26,563 bases of DNA from CAZHAM01 sp964530415 (GTDB taxonomy: Bacteria > Patescibacteriota > WWE3 > UBA101185 > UBA10185), in assembly GCA_964530415.1 (NCBI GenBank), contig CAZHAM010000005.1, positions 1 through 26,563 of the forward strand, in the 5' to 3' direction. The notes under the pieces were generated by a model, which saw only the letters and a program-made list of their open reading frames with translations, did no database searches and was not told the DNA's origin. Shown here one piece after another: positions 1-6,784 of this stretch. Numbering within the stretch: position 1 is the first letter of the stretch; the number at the start of each line of letters is the position of its first letter. The position numbers and the translations under genes are program-made.

Positions 1-588
1 AAAAAGTTTGGTGCCGATAAATTTGATTTACGCACTGAGGAAGAAAAACAGCAGGGAGTATTGGCATTTGCTTGGGTAGTTGATTTTCCTTTTTTCAAAA
101 AAGTTGATAAAGCAGATAAAGCTGAAGTATTAGACAGCAAAAGCGGTTGGACTTTTACTCACAATCCGTTTAGCCAGCCTAAAGACGAGTTTATCGAAGA
201 TCAGCTTGGTAAAACGAACATTGAAAATATTTTAACTACGCAGTACGACCTAGTTTGCAACGGGTATGAAATCGGAGGCGGAAGTATAAGAGCCCACGAT
301 CCAAACGTTCTGCGCGCAACATTTGAAATAATGGGGTACACAGAACAGGAAATCAACCAAAGCGTTGGACACATGCTCGAAGCCTTTAAGTTTGGCACTC
401 CTCCCCACGGAGGAATAGCTTTAGGCTTAGACCGATTAGTTATGCTTTTAGCAAACGAAGACTCGCTAAAAGAAACAATTGCTTTCCCGATGACGTCTTC
501 GGGCAGAACTGCTGTAATGGACGCTCCAAGCGAGGTAGACGAATCTCAGCTTAAGGAATTACAAATTAGCATTAATAAAAAGAAATGA
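1..588 (+). CDS. aspS: Aspartyl-tRNA synthetase, C-terminal part (5' end outside window)
   Basis: Class II synthetase that charges tRNA-Asp in the cytoplasm. The frame is open from base 1, so only the last ~195 codons are present. The bacterial-type AspRS block LAFAWVVDFP is followed by GGGSIRAHDPNVLRATFEIMG (class II core) and by motif 3, HGGIALGLDRLVMLLA, whose arginine contacts ATP. The C-terminus (IAFPMTSSG..., APSEVDESQLKELQI) matches the usual end of bacterial AspRS. It stops with TGA at 586-588, sharing ATGA with the next start, so the two genes are translationally coupled. Reduced bacteria often use a non-discriminating AspRS with GatCAB; the anticodon domain that would help decide this is not in the window. 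Confidence 0.95.
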   Translation, partial: KKFGADKFDLRTEEEKQQGVLAFAWVVDFPFFKKVDKADKAEVLDSKSGWTFTHNPFSQPKDEFIEDQLGKTNIENILTTQYDLVCNGYEIGGGSIRAHDPNVLRATFEIMGYTEQEINQSVGHMLEAFKFGTPPHGGIALGLDRLVMLLANEDSLKETIAFPMTSSGRTAVMDAPSEVDESQLKELQISINKKK

Positions 589-1052
589 ACGTTGTAACAG
601 AGAAGATAGAAGATTTACTTTCTGGATTAAAGATTAAATACAGAAAGTTTGAACACGAGCCGGTTACTACCAGCGAAGACGCTGCAAGAATCCGTGATAA
701 AGATATTTCAACGGGTGCGAAAGCATTAATTTTTATTGCAGACGGCGAGCCTATTCTTGTTGTTGTCCCGGGAGATAAAAGATTTAACACCAAAAAATTT
801 AAACTTGATTTCAAGATAAAAGATTTATACATGGCCGATGCCGAAAAGTTAAAAGAAGTAACCGGACTTATCAAAGGCGCAGTCCCGCCTATCGGAAAAA
901 TTTTTGGCATTAAGACCTATTTTGATCAAAGTTTCACAAATAAAGACACCGTTGCATTTAATGCCGGTTCACTTACAATTTCGATTGAGATGGCTGCTGC
1001 TGATTTAATTACTGCCGCCGACCCAATAATTGCCGATATAACAAATGACTAA
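585..1052 (+). CDS. YbaK/ProX-type aminoacyl-tRNA deacylase domain protein
   Basis: A 155-residue stand-alone editing domain of the YbaK/EbsC/ProXp family, which hydrolyses misacylated tRNAs (commonly Cys- or Ala-tRNA-Pro) in trans. Visible family marks are the N-terminal HEPVTTSEDAARIR segment, GAKALIF in the first sheet, VVPGDKRFNTKKF with the conserved lysine region, and GAVPPIGKIFGI, the typical GxVPPfG turn. Length is normal for the family. The start overlaps the aspS stop by 4 bases and its own end overlaps the next gene by 8, so it sits in a tight operon. The specific substrate cannot be read from the sequence; the aspS neighbour is suggestive only. Confidence 0.85.
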   Translation: MNVVTEKIEDLLSGLKIKYRKFEHEPVTTSEDAARIRDKDISTGAKALIFIADGEPILVVVPGDKRFNTKKFKLDFKIKDLYMADAEKLKEVTGLIKGAVPPIGKIFGIKTYFDQSFTNKDTVAFNAGSLTISIEMAAADLITAADPIIADITND

Positions 1053-2142
1053 CTCGTTTTCTCAGAAAATTCAGATAACTTTATTAAGAACTCTAATTTT
1101 TAGTATATGGGTATTTGATTGGGTTTCCCTTTTTCCGCTTAGTTATATTGTTTTAAAACTGCGTAAAGTCTTTTTAATTTTGTTTTTAAGTATTTTACTG
1201 ATTGGCACTTTTTATTTGGTTGTCAGAAACGATGATACCGAGCAAAGTTCAATTGCTATACCCAGTGATTTGGCTTTTGAGGCACCTCAGTCGAGTTCAA
1301 CATTTGCAGATGTTTTAGGCGCGCAGAATCCTAAGTCCGAAGAAATCCCTTCTGAAATAAAATTTCCCGAACCCAAAACCGAGGCCGGTCCAAAGCCCGA
1401 AGTTAGCGCCAAGTCAGTATTGGCAAAAGATGTATTGACGGACAAAACACTTTTTGAAAAAGCACCAAACTTAATTTTAGCCCCCGCTTCTACCACAAAA
1501 CTTATGACTGCTCTCGTTGCTGTTAAAAACTATAGTTTAGAAGATGTTTTTGTTGTGCCAGTAGATTGCACAACAATTGATAGCACAAAAGCTTGGCTTC
1601 CGGCCGGATCATCTTTTAAAGTCCAAGATTTACTCTCTGTACTTTTAGTTTCTTCAGCCGGGGATGCCGCGTGTACTCTCGGATACGGACCCGAATCAAC
1701 CTACGATATTTTTGTTTCCGAAATGAACGAAACCGCCCGTAAATTACAAATGAAAAATACCTTTTTTACAAATACGATCGGGCTGGACGGATATGCAAGT
1801 TCCCATTATTCAACTGCCGAAGACTTATATATTTTGGCTAAAGAGTCGATTAAAAACGTTACTATCAAAGAATTAGTTAAAACCAAGGATTTTAGTGTAA
1901 AAAGCGAAGATGGTTCGTATAATTTTACCGGACAAAATACAAACACCTTATTATGGGAATTGGACGGAACTGTGGGAATTAAAACCGGAACAACGGTTGA
2001 GGCCGGTGAAGTTTTAATTTACGAATACGAAAAGGACGGCAAAAATATTATTATTGTAGTTATGGGCAGTTCAAATAGATTTGCGGATACGAAAGCAATT
2101 TTAAATTGGATTTTAGACAGCTTCATTTTTCCGGCTGTTTAA
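1045..2142 (+). CDS. Serine-type D-Ala-D-Ala carboxypeptidase family protein (S11)
   Basis: Penicillin-binding protein of the S11 family, which trims peptidoglycan stem peptides outside the membrane. Two hydrophobic stretches (about residues 11-34 and 42-60) anchor it. A Ser/Pro/Glu-rich linker to about residue 120 leads into the enzyme domain. Catalytic motifs: SxxK as S149-T-T-K152, and KTG as K313-T-G-T-T. The SxN motif reads S204-A-G206, with glycine in place of the usual asparagine. Downstream TIGLDGYASSHYSTAEDL and the strand AGEVLIYEYEKDGKN are typical of the family. The start overlaps the previous gene by 8 bases; the end overlaps the convergent gene by 20. Family assignment is firm; full activity is uncertain because of G206. 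Confidence 0.85.
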   Translation: MTNSFSQKIQITLLRTLIFSIWVFDWVSLFPLSYIVLKLRKVFLILFLSILLIGTFYLVVRNDDTEQSSIAIPSDLAFEAPQSSSTFADVLGAQNPKSEEIPSEIKFPEPKTEAGPKPEVSAKSVLAKDVLTDKTLFEKAPNLILAPASTTKLMTALVAVKNYSLEDVFVVPVDCTTIDSTKAWLPAGSSFKVQDLLSVLLVSSAGDAACTLGYGPESTYDIFVSEMNETARKLQMKNTFFTNTIGLDGYASSHYSTAEDLYILAKESIKNVTIKELVKTKDFSVKSEDGSYNFTGQNTNTLLWELDGTVGIKTGTTVEAGEVLIYEYEKDGKNIIIVVMGSSNRFADTKAILNWILDSFIFPAV

Positions 2143-3250
2143 TAAAGTCTCCGCTAACCGCAGGATAGTAGATCACAACACTTCCGCCGTCAGTTCCTCT
2201 GGTTGTGTAGTTACCTTCGAACACAAAAATCGGCTGCATATAAGTTTGCTGCACAGTTGCTTCGTAATAAGCTAAATAAACATTATTTATTATTATTTTC
2301 TCAACTCTAACTGGTTTATACGGTTCAAATATATTTCCGTCTTTTGGTAAAACAGATGCTATTACTCCGTTTCCGTCTTTAACTTTATTCCAAGCCTCAT
2401 CAACAAAAATAATCGGATATGTGGCCTCAGGATTTGTGTCCACGTCCCAATAAATTGCTTTTACGAAAGGATGTTTGTATGGCGTTCCTCTAAGAGATGA
2501 CGGGCTATAAATTAATGATAAGTTTCCTTCGTCGTAATTTGAGGTTAATACATCGTAGTCTCCGATTTTCTTAAACAAACTGACTTTTGCAGCGTTTCCG
2601 TCAACATTGCTTTTTAGCTCTACAATTTTATTCCCGATAGCGGTACCCAGTACTGCGGTTTTTTTCCCGTTGGCGTATAGACCGGTGTTATATCTTTGGA
2701 TATTAATAAATATTTTTTCCGCCTCGCGTATGGCCGTTTCCTTATTAACATTCGCCTGGTATATTTTTGATGTTACATTTTCTAAATCAGTTTGGTATAA
2801 AAGCTCCAAAGTATTAATCTGTATTGTTAAAGTCCCGCCTGTGACAATTTCCCGCCACTTATACACATTGCCTTTTAAGTCCGAGATTAATTCTCTATCA
2901 CTAAAACCAAGATAAAACGCATGGTTTTGTGCGTTTTTACCTGCCAGATAAGAAAACTGAGGTGGAATAAATTTGTAAACAGGCAACTTTCGTGGAAATT
3001 CGAAATCAAGGTAGCCACCTTTTGTATTAAGCTCATATTTAGGCTCGCCTTCAATCTTTTTTTGTTCAAAACTCAAAGCTGGCAATGTGCCGTATAGAGC
3101 GTTTGCCGGATCCCGATCGGGTAGGATTTTTCTAATGGTGTTTCTTACTCTAGGAAAAAGGAAAAAGATAAATATGTAATAGAAAACTATCACGACACTG
3201 GCAATCTTTAGACCTAGTTTTATGTATTGAGATGCTTTAGTAAGGTTCAT
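2123..3250 (-). CDS. Hypothetical single-pass membrane protein
   Basis: I do not recognise the family. The 375-residue product has one clear transmembrane helix at about residues 12-33 (VVIVFYYIFIFFLF) followed by an Arg/Lys-rich turn. The remaining ~340 residues have no cysteine and are probably extracytoplasmic, with alternating beta-strand-like segments rich in Tyr, Gly and Asn. It ends in TGA and overlaps the 3' end of the S11 peptidase gene by 20 bases. The start is ATG at 3250, preceded on the minus strand by CTAAAAT and an eight-base gap containing AAAGGGA, which could serve as a weak ribosome site. It is divergent from gltX. A cell-envelope role is plausible from topology and from the peptidase neighbour only. 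Confidence 0.8.
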   Translation of the reverse strand: MNLTKASQYIKLGLKIASVVIVFYYIFIFFLFPRVRNTIRKILPDRDPANALYGTLPALSFEQKKIEGEPKYELNTKGGYLDFEFPRKLPVYKFIPPQFSYLAGKNAQNHAFYLGFSDRELISDLKGNVYKWREIVTGGTLTIQINTLELLYQTDLENVTSKIYQANVNKETAIREAEKIFINIQRYNTGLYANGKKTAVLGTAIGNKIVELKSNVDGNAAKVSLFKKIGDYDVLTSNYDEGNLSLIYSPSSLRGTPYKHPFVKAIYWDVDTNPEATYPIIFVDEAWNKVKDGNGVIASVLPKDGNIFEPYKPVRVEKIIINNVYLAYYEATVQQTYMQPIFVFEGNYTTRGTDGGSVVIYYPAVSGDFIKQPEK

Positions 3251-3258
3251 TCCCTTTC

Positions 3259-3264
3259 ATTTTA
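3259..3264 (-). promoter_or_regulatory. Candidate -10 (TAAAAT) of the minus-strand membrane-protein gene
   Basis: On the minus strand TAAAAT, inside the heptamer CTAAAAT, ends 8 bases before the ATG at 3250. A transcript starting 6-8 bases after it would be nearly leaderless. No good -35 was found. Confidence 0.4.
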
Positions 3265-3305
3265 GCGTTATTCGGCTTGTTTGCAAAGAAACCAATAAAC
3301 CGCAC

Positions 3306-3325
3306 GATTCTTTTGTGATAGAATC
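3306..3325 (+). promoter_or_regulatory. gltX promoter region with a 6-bp inverted repeat over the -10
   Basis: TG-A-TAGAAT (TAGAAT at 3319-3324) has the extended -10 form and would start RNA near 3331, 8 bases before the gltX ATG at 3339. GATTCT (3306-3311) and AGAATC (3320-3325) are perfect inverted arms around eight bases and overlap this -10, so a repressor could occlude it. No matching -35 is evident. Confidence 0.35.
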
Positions 3326-3338
3326 AAGGCCAGAATAT

Positions 3339-4829
3339 ATGATTGAAAGCAAAAAAACTGTAAGAACAAGAATTGCCCCTAGTCCCACGGGCCAACTTCA
3401 TATAGGCCATGTGAGAACTAGTTTATACGATTACGCGCTGGCTAAAAAATTTGGGGGAAAGTTTGTAATCAGAATTGAAGACACGGATAAAAAAAGACAA
3501 ATCGATGGTGCGATAGAAAAAATATTGGAGTTACACGAATACATTGGGTTAAATTGGGACGAAGGTCCAAAAGTCGGTGGTCCTTACGCACCTTATATTC
3601 AAAGCGAAAGATTAGACATTTATAAAAAATATTCCCAAGAGCTCATTGATTCTGGTCACGCATACTATTGTTTTTGTACCGAAGAAAGATTAGAAAAATT
3701 AAAAGAGGAACAAAAAGCAAATGGAAGTCCCTCAACAAAATACGACAAGCACTGCGCAAACCTTTCAAAACAAGAAATTGAACAATATCTAAAAGATGGC
3801 ACGTCCTATGTTGTTAGATTAAATATTCCCGAAAATGAAGAAATTATTTGGAAGGACGAAGTATTGGGAGAAATTAAAGTTAATACAAATGACATCGATG
3901 ATCAGGTTTTGATTAAATCAGACGGTTTCCCGACATATCATTTAGCAGTTGTGGTAGACGATCATTTGATGGAAATAACTCACGTTTTAAGAGGAAACGA
4001 TTGGCTCCCATCAACTCCTAAACACGTTTTACTTTATAAGTACTTTGGTTGGAATCTTCCTTTATTTATTCATTTGCCAAATTTAAAAGAGGTTGAAGGT
4101 ACAAAAAAACTTTCAAAAAGATACGGCGCGGTCGCGCTCGAGGATTTTATTAGGGAAGGTTATGTTTCTGAAGCAATTTTAAATTATCTTATGTTTTTGG
4201 GCTGGAATCCCGGTACTGAAAAAGAAATTTATTCGCTGGAAGAATTTGTTAAAGATTTCTCTGTTGAAAAAATTCAGTCAAACGCTCTAGTGTCTTTTGA
4301 CAGAGTCAGGTTTATGTGGATAAATGGGCATTACATAAGAAACTACCCGACCGAAGTTTTGATGGAAAAATTACTTGATTGGTCAGTTAGTTACGATATT
4401 AAATTAAACGGTACAGAAAACGGCCGATTTAAAGATAAAAACAAAATTCTATTAATACTAGACCTGATAAAAGAGAGGATGAAAGTTCTATCAGAGTTTA
4501 ATTTATTAACAGGGTATTTTTTTAATGAACCGGCAATAGATAAGGAACTTTTAATTAGTTTTACAGAATCCGAACAAAGGTCAAATGAAATCATTTCAAA
4601 CTTTCTCGATTTTTATAATTCAATTAGTGCAAGCGATTGGAACAAAGAGTTTTTAGATGTTAAATCGCACGAGCTTCTTGCAAAATACGGATATAAACCT
4701 AAAGAAGCGTTTATGTCTTTGAGAATTGCTGTGACTGGAGATAAAGCTACACCGCCCCTTTTCGATGTGTTGGCGGTTTTAAATAAAGAAACGGTTGTAA
4801 ATCGACTTTCAAAAGTTTTGAAAATCTAA
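3339..4829 (+). CDS. gltX: Glutamyl-tRNA synthetase
   Basis: Class I synthetase that charges tRNA-Glu, and in many bacteria also tRNA-Gln for later amidation by GatCAB. Signature motifs: APSPTGQLHIGHVRTSLY (HIGH motif) and GTKKLSKRYGAVALED (KMSKS-type loop, KLSKR). A zinc-type insertion CFCTEERL...YDKHC lies between residues ~108 and 140. THVLRGNDWLPSTPKH is the conserved catalytic-domain strand. I take the ATG at 3339 (496 aa) because an AAGG lies 9-12 bases upstream and the GTG at 3315 lies inside the likely promoter. The C-terminal anticodon-binding region is present and the length is ordinary. Transcribed divergently from the hypothetical membrane gene. Whether it is discriminating cannot be decided here. 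Confidence 0.95.
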   Translation: MIESKKTVRTRIAPSPTGQLHIGHVRTSLYDYALAKKFGGKFVIRIEDTDKKRQIDGAIEKILELHEYIGLNWDEGPKVGGPYAPYIQSERLDIYKKYSQELIDSGHAYYCFCTEERLEKLKEEQKANGSPSTKYDKHCANLSKQEIEQYLKDGTSYVVRLNIPENEEIIWKDEVLGEIKVNTNDIDDQVLIKSDGFPTYHLAVVVDDHLMEITHVLRGNDWLPSTPKHVLLYKYFGWNLPLFIHLPNLKEVEGTKKLSKRYGAVALEDFIREGYVSEAILNYLMFLGWNPGTEKEIYSLEEFVKDFSVEKIQSNALVSFDRVRFMWINGHYIRNYPTEVLMEKLLDWSVSYDIKLNGTENGRFKDKNKILLILDLIKERMKVLSEFNLLTGYFFNEPAIDKELLISFTESEQRSNEIISNFLDFYNSISASDWNKEFLDVKSHELLAKYGYKPKEAFMSLRIAVTGDKATPPLFDVLAVLNKETVVNRLSKVLKI

Positions 4830-4839
4830 CCTAGAGACT

Positions 4840-4860
4840 ATTTCTATTTAAACTAGAAAT
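4840..4860. promoter_or_regulatory. 21-bp near-perfect palindrome upstream of recA
   Basis: Arms ATTTCTA (4840-4846) and TAGAAAT (4854-4860) are perfectly complementary, and only one pair in the 7-base centre breaks the symmetry. It ends 7 bases before the possible recA -35 at 4868. It lies 10 bases after the gltX stop and has no following T-run, so an operator is more likely than a terminator. It matches neither the E. coli nor the Bacillus LexA box as I know them. Confidence 0.4.
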
Positions 4861-4867
4861 TAGCAGA

Positions 4868-4895
4868 TTGTATTTATATAGTGTATTGCTAAAAT
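4868..4895 (+). promoter_or_regulatory. Candidate recA promoter, leaderless start
   Basis: TTGTAT (4868-4873), a 16-base spacer and TAAAAT (4890-4895, in CTAAAAT). The hexamer ends 8 bases before the recA ATG at 4904, so RNA would start at or next to the start codon. No Shine-Dalgarno is present. Confidence 0.45.
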
Positions 4896-4903
4896 ATAAA
4901 AGT

Positions 4904-6010
4904 ATGACAAAAGAAATAAAAACAAATATAAGTACGGAGTCGAAAAATAAAGATATTGCTTTGCAAACTGCAATTGACCAGATTGAAAAATCATTTGGAA
5001 AGGGGTCAATTATGAAGCTTGGGGATAAAGCCGGTAAAGAAAGTATAGCGGTCATCCCAACAGGTTCTATCGCACTTGATTTAGCAATAGGTGTGGGCGG
5101 TGTACCAAGAGGCAGAATCGTTGAAATTTATGGACCTGAATCCTCAGGTAAAACAACACTTGTCCAACATATTATTGCTGAAGCCCAAAAAGCAGGTGGA
5201 AGCGCAGCTTTAATCGACGCAGAACACGCATTTGATCCAGCATATGCCGTAAAAACCGGTGTTAATATCGTGGAACTTTTGGTTGCCCAGCCCGACACAG
5301 GCGAACAAGCTTTAGAAATTGCCGAAACTTTAATTAGATCTAATGCAGTTGATGTTGTAGCTATAGATTCGGTTGCCGCCTTAGTTCCCAGAGCTGAAAT
5401 CGAGGGAGACATCGGTGATTCGCACATTGCTATGCAGGCAAGATTAATGAGCCAAGCTCTCAGGAGAATTATCGGTGCGGTAAGTAAATCAAGATGTACA
5501 GTAATATTCACAAACCAATTGAGAACAAACATCGGAATCATGTTCGGCAATCCTGAAATTACAGCCGGAGGAAAAGCATTAAAATATTACGCTTCAGTAC
5601 GATTAGAGATTAGAAGAATCGAAAGCATAAAAGGCGCCACTGATGTTGTAGGAAACAAAGTAAGGGTTAAAGTCGTTAAGAATAAAGTTGCCCCACCTTT
5701 TAGGACAGCAGAATTCGACATCATGTTTAATGAAGGTATAAGCAAAGAAGGCGGAATAGTTGATGTTGGCGTAGAATTTGGAATTGTTAAAAAAAGTGGA
5801 GCCTGGTACGAGTATGAAGGTCAAAAACTTGGGCAGGGCCGTGAATCAGCCAAAGACCTTTTGCGCGGAAATCCAAAATTACGGGATGAGATTGAAAAAA
5901 AGATCCGGGTAGAGGTTGCGAAGAAACGCGATGTTCCACTTCAAATCGGTGGAGAAGAAAACGCAGAAGACACAAGTGATACACGCGATAGTAACGGTTC
6001 TGAAGAATAA
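4904..6010 (+). CDS. recA: Recombinase A
   Basis: ATP-dependent strand-exchange protein that forms filaments on single-stranded DNA for recombinational repair. The N-terminal motif [18 protein letters not shown] is typical. Walker A is GPESSGKT at residues 77-84, followed by the family's [20 protein letters not shown] (Walker B and L1 region), MSQALRRI and [15 protein letters not shown] with the L2 loop, and the C-terminal GAWYEYEG. I place the start at ATG 4904 (368 aa) rather than the upstream in-frame TTG at 4868, because TAAAAT lies between the two and the MTKEIK start gives the usual N-terminal length. The tail is acidic ([20 protein letters not shown]), as is common. recX follows after 19 bases. 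Confidence 0.97.
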   Translation: MTKEIKTNISTESKNKDIALQTAIDQIEKSFGKGSIMKLGDKAGKESIAVIPTGSIALDLAIGVGGVPRGRIVEIYGPESSGKTTLVQHIIAEAQKAGGSAALIDAEHAFDPAYAVKTGVNIVELLVAQPDTGEQALEIAETLIRSNAVDVVAIDSVAALVPRAEIEGDIGDSHIAMQARLMSQALRRIIGAVSKSRCTVIFTNQLRTNIGIMFGNPEITAGGKALKYYASVRLEIRRIESIKGATDVVGNKVRVKVVKNKVAPPFRTAEFDIMFNEGISKEGGIVDVGVEFGIVKKSGAWYEYEGQKLGQGRESAKDLLRGNPKLRDEIEKKIRVEVAKKRDVPLQIGGEENAEDTSDTRDSNGSEE

Positions 6011-6017
6011 AACATAG

Positions 6018-6023
6018 TATTAT
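6018..6023 (+). promoter_or_regulatory. Candidate -10 (TATTAT) before recX
   Basis: TATTAT ends 6 bases before the recX ATG at 6030, compatible with a leaderless recX transcript in addition to read-through from recA. Confidence 0.3.
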
Positions 6024-6029
6024 ATATGC

Positions 6030-6527
6030 ATGGATAGCGAAATTCTAAATAAGCTTTATTTAAAGGTACTGAATTTTGTTTCATATTCTCCGCGCTCGAA
6101 AAAAGAGATTGAGGAGCGCCTTGAAAAATATATTCAAAGTGAAAAACTTTTAGAAGACGAAGCAGAAGAAGCAAGGGATTACGTAATCGAAACGTTAACA
6201 GGTCAGGGGTATATCGATGACGAAAAAATTGCAAAAGACCTTTTATTCTCCTATCAAAATTCAAGAAAACCTAAGAGTTCTAAGCAGATTAAAATGCATC
6301 TCTACAAGAAAAAACTTTCGGAGGAACTTATTAGTCGAGTAGTTTCACAAATTGATACCGAATCAGAATTTGAGTCGGCTCTTCAAATACTTTCCAAAAA
6401 AGCAAAAAATGTTAATGCGCCTATAGGTTTTTTAGAATCTCAGAAACTCGTGAAATACCTTTTATCTAAGGGCTTTGACTACTCAATATCAAAACGTGCA
6501 GTTGACACATTAAATGAGGTAAAATAG
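6030..6527 (+). CDS. recX: RecX family regulator of RecA
   Basis: RecX caps or inhibits RecA filaments. The 165-residue product is built of three-helix repeats as expected: repeat 1 starts FVSYSPRSKKEIEERLEKY, repeat 2 has GYIDDEKIAKDLLFSYQNSRKPKSSKQIKMHL (family marks YIDD and the basic helix), and repeat 3 ends KYLLSKGFDYSISKRAVDTL. Position directly after recA supports the call. The stop (TAG 6525-6527) lies inside a strong-looking promoter that fires into the next intergenic region. ATG at 6026 is out of frame; ATG 6030 is used. Confidence 0.85.
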   Translation: MDSEILNKLYLKVLNFVSYSPRSKKEIEERLEKYIQSEKLLEDEAEEARDYVIETLTGQGYIDDEKIAKDLLFSYQNSRKPKSSKQIKMHLYKKKLSEELISRVVSQIDTESEFESALQILSKKAKNVNAPIGFLESQKLVKYLLSKGFDYSISKRAVDTLNEVK

Positions 6528-6530
6528 AAT
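6502..6530 (+). promoter_or_regulatory. Sigma-70 type promoter overlapping the recX stop
   Basis: Consensus TTGACA (6502-6507), spacer of exactly 17, TAGAAT (6525-6530). Predicted start near 6537. One of the two best -35/-10 pairs in the window; it faces the 6537-6784 region upstream of rny. Confidence 0.6.
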
Positions 6531-6548
6531 TCGATACAAAGATATGCT

Positions 6549-6737
6549 ATGAACCAGATGTTTAACCTAGTAAATAAAATACTCGATTCAGTCTCTGGGG
6601 CCGTTTTATACGGTTTTGGCAAGGTATTTATGATTTTCGTGTTGGCTAAAAGGATCACGTTTATATTATTATTTAGCCCTATATCTGCAAAAATGACGTT
6701 TTCGCGGAACCTATCATATAATACCCTGTTGCCATAA
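6549..6737 (+). CDS. Possible 62-residue membrane peptide or leader ORF
   Basis: ATG 6549 lies about 12 bases after the predicted start of the 6502-6530 promoter and opens a 62-codon frame. Its product has a hydrophobic stretch (about residues 14-45) interrupted by Lys/Arg. There is no Shine-Dalgarno and no recognised family. The second rny promoter (6693-6722) lies inside its 3' third, and the complementary arms GGCTAAA (6644-6650) and TTTAGCC (6672-6678) suggest RNA structure in the same place. It could equally be a non-coding leader or small RNA. Kept as a low-confidence gene because a strong promoter points at it. Confidence 0.25.
   Translation: MNQMFNLVNKILDSVSGAVLYGFGKVFMIFVLAKRITFILLFSPISAKMTFSRNLSYNTLLP
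6644..6678 (+). other. Inverted repeat in the region upstream of rny
   Basis: GGCTAAA (6644-6650) and TTTAGCC (6672-6678) are perfect 7-base arms around a 21-base loop, inside the RNA that would start near 6537. Confidence 0.3.
6693..6722 (+). promoter_or_regulatory. Candidate rny promoter
   Basis: ATGACG (6693-6698), 18-base spacer, perfect TATAAT (6717-6722). It would start RNA near 6729 and give rny a leader of about 56 bases with its own Shine-Dalgarno. Confidence 0.5.
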
Positions 6738-6772
6738 TCTTTGGCTTTCTTTGATCAAAAATTCAATTAATT

Positions 6773-6777
6773 GGAGG
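6773..6777 (+). promoter_or_regulatory. Strong Shine-Dalgarno of rny
   Basis: GGAGG (within TTGGAGGAAATAAAGTG) ends about 7 bases before the GTG at 6785 and decides that start. It is one of only three clear Shine-Dalgarno sequences in the window. Confidence 0.75.
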
Positions 6778-6784
6778 AAATAAA

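Noticed and set aside
3315..3338. Upstream GTG start for gltX
   Set aside because: The GTG lies inside the candidate -10 and adds eight residues not found in GluRS; ATG 3339 has an AAGG upstream.
4840..4860. Terminator of gltX
   Set aside because: The palindrome is not followed by a T-run; treated as a possible operator instead.
4868..4903. Upstream TTG start for recA
   Set aside because: It overlaps the likely promoter; ATG 4904 gives the normal RecA N-terminus.
5128..5550. 140-codon frame antisense to recA
   Set aside because: Shadow of conserved recA codons; no promoter or ribosome site.
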